A DNA stretch of 64,000 bases, from assembly GCA_024707405.1 (NCBI GenBank), contig JANPZU010000003.1, positions 248,001-312,000 of the forward strand, written 5' to 3'. Each line of letters starts with the position of its first letter. Within the stretch, counting starts at the first letter, position 1. A program made the position numbers and the translations under genes. This DNA comes from Luteimonas sp. (GTDB taxonomy: Bacteria > Pseudomonadota > Gammaproteobacteria > Xanthomonadales > Xanthomonadaceae). The notes below the pieces were generated by a model that worked only from the letters and a program-made list of their open reading frames with translations, was not told the origin of the DNA and did not search any database. Below, piece by piece: positions 42,009 to 51,623 of the stretch.

Positions 42009-43799
42009 ATGAGCCAGTACAAGGCGCCGCTGCGCGACATTCGTTTTGCCCTTTACGACGTGCTTGGCGCGGAAGCGCTGTTCACCGAACTCGGGTTCGA
42101 GGATGCAGGGCGCGAGACGGTGGACGCGGTGCTGGACGAGTCCGCGCGCTTCTGCGAGACGGTGCTGGCGCCGTTGAATGCAGTGGGCGACGAGCAAGGC
42201 GTGCGCCATGACAAGGCGACCGGCGACGTGACCACGCCCGCCGGCTTCAAGGCCGCCTACGAACAGTTCACCGAAGGCGGCTGGGGCGGACTGGGCGCAC
42301 CGGTGGAATACGGCGGCCTTGGGCTGCCGCACGTGCTGGGCATGCCGCTGGAGGAAATGATCGACGCGGCCAACCTGGCCTGGGGCAACTTCCCGCTGCT
42401 CTCGCATGGCGCGGCCAACGCACTGCGCCTGCATGGCGAGGACTGGCAGCGCGAGGTGTTCCTGACCCGGCTGGTGTCGGGCGAATGGACGGGCACGATG
42501 TGCCTGACCGAACCGCATTGCGGCACCGACCTGGGCCTGCTCAAGACGAAGGCGGAACCGAACGCCGACGGCACCCATTCCATCACCGGCACCAAGATCT
42601 TCATTACCGCCGGCGAGCACGACTTCACGCCCAACATCCTGCACCTCGTGCTTGCGCGATTGCCCGATGCGCCTGCGGGCAGCAAGGGCATCTCGCTGTT
42701 CATCGTGCCGAAGTTCAAGGTGGCGCGCGACGGCACCATGGGCGAGCGCAACCCGCTTCAATGCGGCGCGGTGGAACACAAGATGGGCATCCATGGTTCG
42801 GCAACCTGCGTGATGAATTTCGACGGCGCGCAGGGCTACCTCATCGGCCAGCCGCACAAGGGCCTGATGGCGATGTTTACGATGATGAACACCGCGCGCC
42901 TCGGCGTGGGCATCCAGGGTCTTGGCTTGGCGGATCGCGCCTACCAGAACGCACTGCGCTACGCGCGCGAACGCCTGCAGTCGCGCGCATTGTCGGGCGC
43001 GAAATTCCCAGACAAGCCGGCCGATCCGATCATCGTGCAGCCGGACGTGCGCCGCATGCTGCTGACCTGCAAGGCGCTGACCGAAGGCGGGCGCGCGCTG
43101 GCCTACCACGCCGGTCTGCAGATCGACATCGCAGATCACGGCGCCAGCGATGAAGCACGCAAGCAGGCCGACGACCTGGTCGGATTCCTCACGCCCATCG
43201 TCAAGGCCTGCCTGACCGAATGGGGCGTGGAATGCACCTACCACGCGCAGCAATGCTTCGGCGGTCACGGCTACATCCGCGAGCACGGCATGGAGCAACT
43301 CGCGCGCGACGCACGCATCACCACGTTGTACGAAGGCACCACCGGCATCCAGGCGCTCGATCTGGTGGGGCGCAAGGTGATGCAGTTGCAGGGCGCGGGA
43401 CTGAAGGTCTTCCTCGGATTGGTGGAATCCTTCGTGGCCGAACATGCAGGCGACGCATCGCTGGCCGAATTCATCGGCCCGCTGCGCGAGAAGGCGGGCG
43501 AGTGGCAGGCGCTGACGCTGGAAATCGGCAAGCGCGCTGCAAAGGATCCCGAAGAAATCGGCGCGGCCGCTTACGACTACCTGTTCTATTCGGGCTACGT
43601 GGCGCTGGCCTACTGGTGGGCGCGCAGCGTGGCCGCGGCCGATGCGTCGTCGCAATCGCAGGCCTTCAAGGACGCCAAGCGCGAGACCGCCCGCTTCTAC
43701 TTCGCCCGCATCCTGCCGCGCACCCTGACGCACAAGGCGGCGATCGCCAGCGGCCCGGCGCCGCTGCTGTCGCTGGACGAGGCATCGTTCGACGCCTGA
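42009..43799 (+). CDS. Acyl-CoA dehydrogenase (DmdC/FadE-type, ~600 aa)
   Basis: 596 aa, longer than classical 380-aa enzymes because of an N-terminal extension and a C-terminal helical domain. FAD/substrate motif CLTEPHCGTDLGLL near 163, and catalytic Glu in LYEGTTGIQALDLVGRK near 440. Probably oxidises fatty or thioether acyl-CoA; annotations in this group include 3-methylmercaptopropionyl-CoA dehydrogenase, but substrate cannot be read from sequence. Confidence 0.9.
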   Translation: MSQYKAPLRDIRFALYDVLGAEALFTELGFEDAGRETVDAVLDESARFCETVLAPLNAVGDEQGVRHDKATGDVTTPAGFKAAYEQFTEGGWGGLGAPVEYGGLGLPHVLGMPLEEMIDAANLAWGNFPLLSHGAANALRLHGEDWQREVFLTRLVSGEWTGTMCLTEPHCGTDLGLLKTKAEPNADGTHSITGTKIFITAGEHDFTPNILHLVLARLPDAPAGSKGISLFIVPKFKVARDGTMGERNPLQCGAVEHKMGIHGSATCVMNFDGAQGYLIGQPHKGLMAMFTMMNTARLGVGIQGLGLADRAYQNALRYARERLQSRALSGAKFPDKPADPIIVQPDVRRMLLTCKALTEGGRALAYHAGLQIDIADHGASDEARKQADDLVGFLTPIVKACLTEWGVECTYHAQQCFGGHGYIREHGMEQLARDARITTLYEGTTGIQALDLVGRKVMQLQGAGLKVFLGLVESFVAEHAGDASLAEFIGPLREKAGEWQALTLEIGKRAAKDPEEIGAAAYDYLFYSGYVALAYWWARSVAAADASSQSQAFKDAKRETARFYFARILPRTLTHKAAIASGPAPLLSLDEASFDA

Positions 43800-43861
43800 C
43801 GGGCGATGCCGGCCGGCGCCGTTGCGCAAGTGTCATCGAATCGCGTTATGCTCGGGCCTCG

Positions 43862-44539
43862 ATGGAGCCTGACACAGCGCAGCTTCGCGTAGTCCCCACC
43901 GGAGCCTCCCGGGTTCCGGCCGGTTCCGTCTCCCTTGCAGATCCTGCGCCGCGTGCGATCCCCGCGCGGCTTGATGCCGTGCGCCTGCTGTCGCTGGATG
44001 CACACGGCCGTGCGCTGAACTGGATCAGCTGGCAGGACGCGGCCTGCCTGTACGTGCGCGATGCGGTCGCGTGGACGCTCGGCGACCCCTGCCTCAGCGT
44101 GCACGGCGGCACCAACCGCGACACCGGTTTGCAGAGCGTGCTGGAACTGCATCCGATCATCGCCGCGCGCGGCCACGTGCGTGCCAGTGCGCTCGACCCA
44201 ACGCCCGCACTCACCAATCCCGCATTGTTCGCACGCGACCAGCACCTGTGCCTGTACTGCGGCCGCGAATTCAGCCGGCAGATGCTGACCCGCGACCACG
44301 TGGTACCGGTGTCGAAAGGCGGCCGAGACCTGTGGGAGAACGTGGTGTCGGCCTGCTTCCACTGCAACTCGCGCAAGGGTGGTCGCACACCGCAGCAGGC
44401 ATCGATGCCGCTGCTAGCGGTGCCCTACCGACCGAGTTGGGTGGAGCACCTGATCCTGAGCAACCGCAATATCCTTGCGGATCAGATGGCCTTCCTGAAA
44501 TCGCACCTGCCGAAGAAGAACCCGCGCAACCGGTCGTAG
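43862..44539 (+). CDS. HNH endonuclease family protein
   Basis: 225 aa. The C-terminal half carries the HNH zinc module: CLYCGREFSRQMLTRDHVVPVSKGG...ACFHCNSRKGGRTP (CxxC, DH, N, CxxC). Common chromosomal family in Xanthomonadaceae, so a housekeeping nuclease rather than a mobile one is likely. Its TAG stop is the TAG of the GTAG-REP at 44536. Confidence 0.9.
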   Translation: MEPDTAQLRVVPTGASRVPAGSVSLADPAPRAIPARLDAVRLLSLDAHGRALNWISWQDAACLYVRDAVAWTLGDPCLSVHGGTNRDTGLQSVLELHPIIAARGHVRASALDPTPALTNPALFARDQHLCLYCGREFSRQMLTRDHVVPVSKGGRDLWENVVSACFHCNSRKGGRTPQQASMPLLAVPYRPSWVEHLILSNRNILADQMAFLKSHLPKKNPRNRS

Positions 44540-44706
44540 AGCGGAGCTTGCTCCGCTGGCGATGCCGACCACTTCATCGTCATCCGCGATCTTGTCGGGA
44601 TTGCAATGCAAGCCGAGCAAGCTCGGCTCTACGCGAGTGCAGCGCGACAGGCCGCACATGCGGCATCAATGCGGTGACTTCGTAGAGCGGAGCTTGCTCC
44701 GCTGGC
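44536..44706. repeat. Three GTAG-REP elements downstream of the HNH gene
   Basis: Copies at 44536-44560 (GTAGAGCGGAGCTTGCTCCG), 44612-44633 (inverted, GAGCAAGCTCGGCTCTAC) and 44682-44706 (same as the first). The first two form an inverted dimer. They occupy part of the 425-bp gap 44540-44964, which otherwise shows no gene. Confidence 0.85.
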
Positions 44707-44964
44707 AAGGCCATGGCGATCCATGCTCATCCATGGCTTTGTCGGGATGACGGATCCGCCGCCTTGGCATGCCGTGTCGGTCATGCTGTTCCGGATGGAT
44801 CACCGGTTCGATGGCTGCGATGGCGGTTCACTTCCCCGGACACATCCTGCACGGCAGGCATGACATGCCAGCAACATCAAAGGCACGCCCGGCATGGCGT
44901 CCGCCCCCTGTTCGCGCCCCGCGGGCGGGTTAAACTCCGGCCTTCCACCAGACCCGAGACAGCG

Positions 44965-46083
44965 ATGTCCCTGACGATCGGTTTGACCGGGATGGATCCC
45001 GCCACGGAAGCGGCCCTCAAGTCGGCATTGATGGCCGCCAATGAACGGCTCGACAGCCAGTGGCGATTGTTGTCCGAGACCGAAGCCGAACATGTCGTCG
45101 TCGACATGGACAGCATGTACGGGCCGATGAGCTGGCTGCGGCTGCACGCCGCGGGCAAGAAGGTCATCGGGCTGACCTCCGCGCCACGCGCGCAGACCGA
45201 TTTCCGCCTCGGACGCCCGTTCGACGAAGAGGCCGCGGCAGCCCTGTTGACGGAGATCGCGGCGAAGGCCGGCGTCGAACTGACCGTTTCCTCTCCCGAA
45301 CCCCCCGCCGTCGCACCGGTGCCCGTGGCAAGCGAAGCGCCGGCACCCATCGACCCTCCGCTGGCGGCCGAAGTCGCGATACCGGCACCGGAACCAGAAC
45401 CAGAACCGCAACCCGTCGCCACCATCGCCGAACCCGAACCTGCGCCGATTCCGGAACCCGAGCCCGCACCGGAACCGCAACCTGTGCCGGAGCCGGAACC
45501 CGAACCGCTGCCGCCGCGCGAACGCACGCTTGCCGACTGGCTGTCGCCGGGCGCGCTGCCGCGGCGCGTGCGCTATCGCAGGTCGTCCGGCCCGACCGTG
45601 CTGGTCGACACCGCAGCAGGCCAGTACCACGGCCCGGCTACGCTGAAGCCGCTCACGCCGTATTTCGAAGGCACCGTGGAAGGCAGCGACTTCGACGAGA
45701 TCGATGCCGCCGAGTGGGATCGCGATGCCGCCACCGCCGGCCCGGCGCAATCGCTGTCGCGGCTGTTGTGGCTGGGCGGGCTGATGGCGGGCAAGGGCAA
45801 GCTGCTGCCGGGGCTCGATCCGGACGGCCGTTACCAGTTGCCCAAGTGGCCGCAGACCGAGCGCGAGTATCCGCGCCATTTCCGCATCGCTACCGCGATG
45901 ATGAAAGGCCCCGCCACCCTGCCCGAGATCGCCGCCGCCAGTGGCGTGCCGGTCGAAGACGTCGCCGACTTCGTGAATGCCAACCTGGCCACCGGTTTCG
46001 CCGAGTTCGTGCCCGAGCCGCCACCTGAGCCGGTGGAGCCGCCCAAGCCCAGCGGCCTGTTCGGGCGCCTGCGGGGCAAATGA
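44965..46083 (+). CDS. Conserved protein with Glu-Pro-rich linker
   Basis: 372 aa. N-terminal domain (1-105) looks like a receiver-type or nucleotide-binding fold ([22 protein letters not shown], later [29 protein letters not shown]). Residues about 110-195 are a PEPEPEP-type low-complexity linker. The C-terminal half (about 195-350) includes a winged-helix-like region ([29 protein letters not shown]). I do not recognise a characterised homologue; a signalling adaptor is one guess. Immediately upstream of dxs. Confidence 0.72.
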   Translation: MSLTIGLTGMDPATEAALKSALMAANERLDSQWRLLSETEAEHVVVDMDSMYGPMSWLRLHAAGKKVIGLTSAPRAQTDFRLGRPFDEEAAAALLTEIAAKAGVELTVSSPEPPAVAPVPVASEAPAPIDPPLAAEVAIPAPEPEPEPQPVATIAEPEPAPIPEPEPAPEPQPVPEPEPEPLPPRERTLADWLSPGALPRRVRYRRSSGPTVLVDTAAGQYHGPATLKPLTPYFEGTVEGSDFDEIDAAEWDRDAATAGPAQSLSRLLWLGGLMAGKGKLLPGLDPDGRYQLPKWPQTEREYPRHFRIATAMMKGPATLPEIAAASGVPVEDVADFVNANLATGFAEFVPEPPPEPVEPPKPSGLFGRLRGK

Positions 46084-46129
46084 GCGCATCTGCACGGCGC
46101 CCGGCGTCGTGCGGATTACAATTGGCGGC

Positions 46130-48040
46130 ATGATCGACGCCACCCGCTATCCGCACCTGTCGCGGATCGACTCGCCCGCCGACCTGCGCGGTTTCGACGA
46201 AGCCCGACTGCCCGCCATCGCCGAGGAATTGCGCGCCTACCTGATCGAATCGGTCGGCAAGTCCGGCGGCCATTTCGGCGCTGGCCTGGGCGTGATCGAA
46301 CTGACCACCGCGCTGCACTGGCTGTACGACACGCCCGAAGACCGCATCGTGTGGGACGTGGGCCACCAGTGCTATCCGCACAAGATCCTCACCGGCCGCC
46401 GCGACGACATCCACACCGTCAAGCAGGCCGGCGGCGTGGCGCCGTTCCCCAAGCGCGAGGAAAGCGAGTTCGACACCTTCGGCGTCGGCCATTCCTCCAC
46501 GTCCATCTCGGCCGCGCTGGGCATGGCCATCGCGAATGCACGCGCAGGCAACGACCGCAAGGTGGTCGCGGTGATCGGCGACGGCGCGATGACCGCAGGC
46601 ATGGCCTATGAGGCGCTCAACCATGCCGGCGGCATGGATCCCGAGCCGAACCTGCTGGTGATCCTCAACGACAACCGCATGTCGATCAGCGAGGCAGTCG
46701 GCGGGATGACCCGCATGCTCGGCCGCATGACCGGCAGCAAGACGCTCAACGCCCTGCGCGAAGGCGGCAAGAAGATCCTCGGCGACAAGCGCAGCAGCGG
46801 CCCGGCGCGTTTCGTCCGCCGCTGGGAAGAACACTGGAAGGGCATGTTCGTGCCGTCCACGTTGTTCGAGGAAATGGGTTTCCACTACACCGGCCCGATC
46901 GACGGCCACGACCTGCCCGCCCTGCTCGGTGCGATGAAGACGCTCAAGACCCTCAAGGGCCCGCAGTTGCTGCACGTCATCACCACCAAGGGCAAGGGCT
47001 ACGAACTCGCCGAAGGCGATCAGATCGGCTACCACGCGGTCTCGCCGTTCGACCCCAGCCAGGGCGTGGTGGCGAAGGGCGGCGCGAAGAAACCGACCTA
47101 TACCGATGTCTTCGGCGACTGGCTGTGCGACATGGCCGCGGCCGACGACCGCCTGCTCGGCATCACGCCGGCAATGCGCGAAGGCTCGGGCCTGGTGCGC
47201 TTCAGCAAGGAATACCCGGAGCGCTATTTCGACGTCGCCATCGCCGAGCAGCACGCGGTGACCCTCGCCGCCGGCATGGCGATCGAAGGCAGCAAGCCCG
47301 TCGTCGCCATCTACTCCACGTTCCTGCAGCGCGGCTACGACCAGCTGGTGCACGACGTGGCGATCCAGAAGCTCGACGTGCTGTTCGCCATCGACCGCGG
47401 CGGCGTGGTCGGCCCGGACGGCGCCACGCACGCCGGCAACCTCGACCTGAGCTACCTGCGCTGCGTGCCGAACATGGTGGTGATGGCACCGGCCGACGAA
47501 CGCGAATGCCGGCAGATGCTGACCACCGGCTTCCGCCACGAAGGCCCGGCCGCGGTGCGCTACCCGCGCGGCAGCGGCACCGGCATCGCCGCAGGCGACG
47601 CGCTGGACACGCTGCCGATCGGCAAGGCCGAAGTGCGCAGCCGAGGCACGCGCATCGCCCTGCTCGCCTTCGGCGCGATCGTGCCGGCAGCCGAACAGGT
47701 AGGTGCCGGACTCGGCCTCACCGTGGTCAACATGCGCTTCGTGAAGCCGCTCGACCGTGCCTTGCTGCTTGAACTGGCAAAGACCCACGACGGCTTCGTG
47801 ACGCTGGAAGACAACGTGGTCGCGGGCGGCGCCGGTTCCGGCGTGTCCGAGCTGCTGCACGCCGAAGGCATCGGTCTCCCGGTGCTGCACCTCGGCCTGC
47901 CCGACAGCTTCCAGCACCACGCCAGCCGCGAGCAGTTGCTGGCCGAAGCCGGCCTGGACGCGGCCGGCATCCGCGCCAGCCTGCTGCAACGCTGGCCCGG
48001 CCTGGACGCAGTGGAAGGCGTCCGCTCCGCAGCGGGCTGA
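46130..48040 (+). CDS. dxs: 1-deoxy-D-xylulose-5-phosphate synthase
   Basis: 636 aa ThDP enzyme, first step of the MEP isoprenoid pathway. [16 protein letters not shown], the ThDP/Mg motif [18 protein letters not shown], catalytic Glu in [17 protein letters not shown], and [18 protein letters not shown] at 46130. Confidence 0.97.
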   Translation: MIDATRYPHLSRIDSPADLRGFDEARLPAIAEELRAYLIESVGKSGGHFGAGLGVIELTTALHWLYDTPEDRIVWDVGHQCYPHKILTGRRDDIHTVKQAGGVAPFPKREESEFDTFGVGHSSTSISAALGMAIANARAGNDRKVVAVIGDGAMTAGMAYEALNHAGGMDPEPNLLVILNDNRMSISEAVGGMTRMLGRMTGSKTLNALREGGKKILGDKRSSGPARFVRRWEEHWKGMFVPSTLFEEMGFHYTGPIDGHDLPALLGAMKTLKTLKGPQLLHVITTKGKGYELAEGDQIGYHAVSPFDPSQGVVAKGGAKKPTYTDVFGDWLCDMAAADDRLLGITPAMREGSGLVRFSKEYPERYFDVAIAEQHAVTLAAGMAIEGSKPVVAIYSTFLQRGYDQLVHDVAIQKLDVLFAIDRGGVVGPDGATHAGNLDLSYLRCVPNMVVMAPADERECRQMLTTGFRHEGPAAVRYPRGSGTGIAAGDALDTLPIGKAEVRSRGTRIALLAFGAIVPAAEQVGAGLGLTVVNMRFVKPLDRALLLELAKTHDGFVTLEDNVVAGGAGSGVSELLHAEGIGLPVLHLGLPDSFQHHASREQLLAEAGLDAAGIRASLLQRWPGLDAVEGVRSAAG

Positions 48041-48146
48041 ACCGGATGAATGGCCGCCGCGGGCTGTCGGCCCGTGGCATCGCTTATGATCGCCCAACGC
48101 CGGCCCGATGCGCCGGCACCGCTGCCACACCGTGGGGGGCCGTGGC

Positions 48147-49211
48147 GTGCCGTTGACGACAACCGCCGGGCCAGGCCGCGTGCAGGATGCGCCGGCGGGG
48201 CTTGATCGTTTTCCACAACGCATCTTCCTCTTCCGCCTGCTCGGCATGGGCCTGGGTGCGGTCTGCATCGCCTCGGTGCTAAGCGAGAACGGCGCGCCGA
48301 TACCCGTCTGGGCGTTCTGCGTCTTCACCGGGCTGCTGTGGCCGCACCTCGCGCTGTACGTCGCCTCGCGCAGCACGGCGCCCTATCGCGCCGAGGTGCG
48401 CAACCTGCTGCTCGATTCCGCGTTCGCCGGCGCCTGGATCGGACTGATGCAGTTCAACCTGCTGCCGAGCGTCCTGCTGTTCACGCTGGTCACCGTCGAC
48501 AAGATCAGCACCGGCATCCCGCGCCTGTGGCTGTGGTCGCTGCCGGCGCTCGCCTTCGGCCTGCTGTGCGGCAGCGCCGCCACCGGCTTCGCCATCCGTG
48601 CCGACACCAGCACCACGGTGCTGCTCGCCTCGCTGCCGATGCTGCTGATCCACACCATCGCCGTCAGCCTCGCCGGCAACCGCCTGGTGCACAAGATCCG
48701 CGAGAAGAACCGGCAACTGGACGAACTCAGCCGCACCGACTCGCTGACCGGACTGGCCGTGCGCCGCCACTGGCACGAACTCGCCACCTCCGCGCTGAGC
48801 CGGCACCATCGCGATGGCCTGCCGTCGACGCTGCTGATGCTCGACATCGACCACTTCAAGGTCGCCAACGACCACCACGGTCATTCCGTCGGCGACGAAG
48901 TCCTGCGCGCGGTCGCGGACACCGTGCTCGACCACGCGCGCGAAGGCGACCATGCCGGGCGCTACGGCGGCGACGAATTCGGGATCGTGCTGGTCGGCAG
49001 CAACACGCTGTCGGCGCAGGTGGTGGCCGACAAGCTGCTGCGCGCGATCCGCGCGATCACCCTGGACAACGCGCCGGGCACGCACATCACGGCCAGCATC
49101 GGCATGGCCGAAGCCGAGACCCGGCACGTCGCGCTGGAACAGTGGATCGAGGCGGCCGATGCCGCGCTCTACCGGGCCAAGCGCGCCGGACGCGACCGCG
49201 CGGAAGGTTGA
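48147..49211 (+). CDS. MASE2-GGDEF diguanylate cyclase
   Basis: About 354 aa from a GTG preceded by GGGGGG; an ATG at 48108 is the alternative. N-terminal MASE2 membrane sensor (about 25-180: FLFRLLGMGLGAVC, WPHLALYVASRSTAPYRAE) and a GGDEF domain with LTGLAVRRHW, LDIDHFKVAND and intact YGGDEF. AdrA/DgcC-like architecture; predicted c-di-GMP synthase at the inner membrane. Confidence 0.92.
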   Translation: MPLTTTAGPGRVQDAPAGLDRFPQRIFLFRLLGMGLGAVCIASVLSENGAPIPVWAFCVFTGLLWPHLALYVASRSTAPYRAEVRNLLLDSAFAGAWIGLMQFNLLPSVLLFTLVTVDKISTGIPRLWLWSLPALAFGLLCGSAATGFAIRADTSTTVLLASLPMLLIHTIAVSLAGNRLVHKIREKNRQLDELSRTDSLTGLAVRRHWHELATSALSRHHRDGLPSTLLMLDIDHFKVANDHHGHSVGDEVLRAVADTVLDHAREGDHAGRYGGDEFGIVLVGSNTLSAQVVADKLLRAIRAITLDNAPGTHITASIGMAEAETRHVALEQWIEAADAALYRAKRAGRDRAEG

Positions 49212-49223
49212 CGCGCATTTCGC

Positions 49224-50285
49224 TCAGGGGGATTCGATCTCGTAACCCCTGGCCGCCAGCGATTCGAGCAAACCACCGGGACGCAGCAGTTCCGACACCG
49301 AGACCGTGCCGAACACCACGGCATGTTCGCGCAATGCGGATTCGGCGACCTCCATCCAGCGTTCACGCACGCGGCGCTCGATGTCGGTGATGCCGTGCTT
49401 TCGCGCCACCTCGCTGCCACTCCACGCGGAGAGGCAGGCGCGATACTGGCCTTCGACCGGCATCGAACGCAGCGCATCGATGTCGCCGACCGCCCATGCA
49501 TTCGCGTGTGCCACCATCTGCGGCAAGTCGCGCTCGATGATGTCGAGCGTGCGGCTGAAGCACGCGATGTCCTCGGGCCTCAACGCCTCCTCGCGCAGAT
49601 CCGCGATCGCCGCTCGCGGATCTTCGATCTTCAAGGCCAGCAACGTCGACGTCGTGGTCATCTTCCTGCGTTTGAGCACGTCGTTGACGACGGGGCCGAC
49701 GACCCCGCCCTGGCGCAGGCCGGATCGATCCACCGCCTTCTCGTACAGGCGCATGGCCGCGAACAACGGGCGTTTCTTCTCGATGCCGCGGTCGCGGCCG
49801 ATGTAGCGCGCCTTCAGCACCGCCCAACGCGCATGCACGTCCGCCGGCAACACGTCCTGCAATGTCTGGCCATCGGGATTGTTGGTCGCACGCAGCGCCG
49901 AAGGCAGCAGCATCAACCCACGGATCCGGCCGATGCCGGCACCGACCGTGATGCCCGGAGGCCCGAGCACGGCGCCCGCTTCTTCCAGCACCGCCGCCAC
50001 CTCGCCCGAACGCCACTCCATGCCCTTGGGCAACGGCGACACCGTGCCGAGGATGTACAGCGTGTGCTCGCCATGGCGCACCTTCCACAGGCCCGGGCCG
50101 GGCTGGACGCCAGAGACCACGTAAGTGCCGAGGTCGCGCGCGCCTTCCTCGACATCTTCGGCCTCGACCACATCCTCTTCGTCCACTGCAGCGTCCTGTG
50201 CGAAGGCCGCGTGCATCCAGAACGACAGCAACAACAAGAGCAGGAAACAGGGCTTGCGCATGCAGCGATCCCGATGGAAGTTCAT
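49224..50285 (-). CDS. TraB/GumN-family protein
   Basis: 353 aa (or 345 from the ATG at 50261). Signal peptide RKPCFLLLLLLSFWMHAAFA, an acidic stretch, then the family hallmark LYILGTVSPLPKGMEW. TraB/GumN proteins have a Tiki-like erythromycin-esterase-type fold; GumN of Xanthomonas flanks the xanthan cluster but its role is unclear. ATG overlaps the cupin stop (ATGA). Confidence 0.85.
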   Translation of the reverse strand: MNFHRDRCMRKPCFLLLLLLSFWMHAAFAQDAAVDEEDVVEAEDVEEGARDLGTYVVSGVQPGPGLWKVRHGEHTLYILGTVSPLPKGMEWRSGEVAAVLEEAGAVLGPPGITVGAGIGRIRGLMLLPSALRATNNPDGQTLQDVLPADVHARWAVLKARYIGRDRGIEKKRPLFAAMRLYEKAVDRSGLRQGGVVGPVVNDVLKRRKMTTTSTLLALKIEDPRAAIADLREEALRPEDIACFSRTLDIIERDLPQMVAHANAWAVGDIDALRSMPVEGQYRACLSAWSGSEVARKHGITDIERRVRERWMEVAESALREHAVVFGTVSVSELLRPGGLLESLAARGYEIESP

Positions 50286-50746
50286 GGATGGAGTGTCTCG
50301 ACATGCAGGAGTTCGGCCGCGAGCGCGCTGTCGGGATCGAGCAACTCGAAACCCTCCCACACGAAACCCGGCGAGACCGTGCACACCACCAGCACGTGTC
50401 CGCCAAGCGGACGCGCCGATTGCCAGGCGCCCGCCGGCACGATGCCGGTCGCATCGCCGCCAGGGCCGAGCCGGATCTTCGCCAGCGATCGCGTGGCTTC
50501 GTCGAACTGCAGCAGTTCGAGTGCATCCCCCTGCTGCCAGTGCCAGGCCTCGTCGGCATCCACGCGATGCCATCGGCTGCGCTCGCCACCCTGCAACAAA
50601 TAGTGGATCGCGGTCATCGCGGGGCGACGACGGCCATTGCATTCCACTTCGATGCCGGACGCATGGAAGCGCCGGAAATGCCCACCTTCGGGATGCGGTT
50701 CCAGTCCCAGTTCGTCGATCAGTCGTCGTGCATCGTCGGCTGCCAT
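50282..50746 (-). CDS. Cupin_5 (DUF985) protein
   Basis: 154 aa. LGLEPHPEGGHFRRFH at the N-terminus, IHYLLQGGERSRWHRVDADEAWHW and QSARPLGGHVLVVCTVSPGFVWEGFELLD are the DUF985 cupin signature. Single double-stranded beta-helix; ligand unknown. Translationally coupled to the TraB/GumN gene. Confidence 0.9.
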   Translation of the reverse strand: MAADDARRLIDELGLEPHPEGGHFRRFHASGIEVECNGRRRPAMTAIHYLLQGGERSRWHRVDADEAWHWQQGDALELLQFDEATRSLAKIRLGPGGDATGIVPAGAWQSARPLGGHVLVVCTVSPGFVWEGFELLDPDSALAAELLHVETLHP

Positions 50747-50789
50747 CGGCGGACTCTAGCCGCTGCCGCCCGAATCGTGGCCCAACGAA

Positions 50790-50813
50790 AAGGCCCGCCT
50801 TGCGGCGGGCCTT
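50790..50813 (-). terminator. Intrinsic terminator after tRNA-Pro
   Basis: AAGGCCCGCC-TTGC-GGCGGGCCTT stem; on the minus strand it is followed by TT and ends the tRNA-Pro transcript. Confidence 0.8.
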
Positions 50814-50820
50814 CGGTGTT

Positions 50821-50897
50821 TGGTCGGGGTAGCCGGATTTGAACCGACGACCACTTGTCCCCCAGACAAGTGCGCTACCAGGCTGCGCTATACCCCG
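50821..50897 (-). tRNA. tRNA-Pro (GGG)
   Basis: 77 nt with encoded CCA. Acceptor CGGGGTA / TACCCCG, anticodon stem CTTGT / ACAAG with loop CTGGGGG (anticodon GGG), T-arm GTCGGTTCAAATCCGGC. Follows merR on the same strand. Confidence 0.95.
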
Positions 50898-50949
50898 GAT
50901 AGGTGCGGATTATAACGCGCCGCGCCGGGAACCGGCCGCGGGTGGCGCG

Positions 50950-51306
50950 TCAACGCTTCAGCAACTGCAGGATTTCCTCGAGCTCCATCCGCACCTGGCG
51001 CACGATCTGGGCGCTCATCGCGGACTCCTGCTTGGCGCCCTCGCCTTCCAGGCGCAAGCGGGCACCACCGATGGTGTAGCCCTGCTCGTACAGCAGGCCG
51101 CGGATCTGGCGCACCATCAGCACGTCGTGGCGCTGGTAGTAGCGACGGTTGCCGCGGCGCTTGACCGGGCTGAGGCTGGGGAACTCTGTCTCCCAGTAAC
51201 GCAGCACGTGCGGCTTGACGTCACACAGCTCGCTGACCTCGCCGATGGTGAAGTAACGCTTCGCCGGGATCGGCGGAAGCTCGCGGTTGCTGCCGGGGTC
51301 AAGCAT
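50950..51306 (-). CDS. MerR-family regulator downstream of ihfA
   Basis: 118 aa. [28 protein letters not shown] is the MerR winged HTH, followed by [34 protein letters not shown] and a short dimer helix. No metal-binding cysteines, so not a metal sensor. Overlaps ihfA by 8 bp; this pheT-ihfA-merR order is conserved in gammaproteobacteria. Confidence 0.92.
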   Translation of the reverse strand: MLDPGSNRELPPIPAKRYFTIGEVSELCDVKPHVLRYWETEFPSLSPVKRRGNRRYYQRHDVLMVRQIRGLLYEQGYTIGGARLRLEGEGAKQESAMSAQIVRQVRMELEEILQLLKR

Positions 51307-51601
51307 GCGCCGCCCCCGTGAAAGCTTCGACGCGTTCCTTCAGCTTCTGGCCGGGACGGAAGGTGACCACGGTGCGGGCGGAGATCGGAATCTCCTCGCC
51401 GGTCTTCGGGTTGCGACCGGGGCGCTCGTTCTTGCGGCGCAGGTCGAAATTGCCGAAGCCCGACAGCTTGACCTGGCGACCCTGCTGCAGCGCTTCGCGC
51501 AGCACATCGAAGAAGGCATCGACGAATTCCTTCGCCTCGCGCTTGTTCAGGCCGACTTCCTCGTAAAGCTTCTCGGCCATTTCCGCCTTGGTCAACGCCA
51601 T
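51299..51601 (-). CDS. ihfA: Integration host factor subunit alpha
   Basis: 100 aa DNA-bending protein. [31 protein letters not shown] and the arm [34 protein letters not shown] are diagnostic for IHF-alpha. ATG at 51601, 22 bp after pheT. Confidence 0.97.
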   Translation of the reverse strand: MALTKAEMAEKLYEEVGLNKREAKEFVDAFFDVLREALQQGRQVKLSGFGNFDLRRKNERPGRNPKTGEEIPISARTVVTFRPGQKLKERVEAFTGAAHA

Positions 51602-51623
51602 CCTGTTCCCCTGGATACAGCCA

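Noticed and set aside
43862..44539. HNH protein as a homing endonuclease or mobile element
   Set aside because: No intron, intein or repeats flank it, and its setting is ordinary chromosomal genes.
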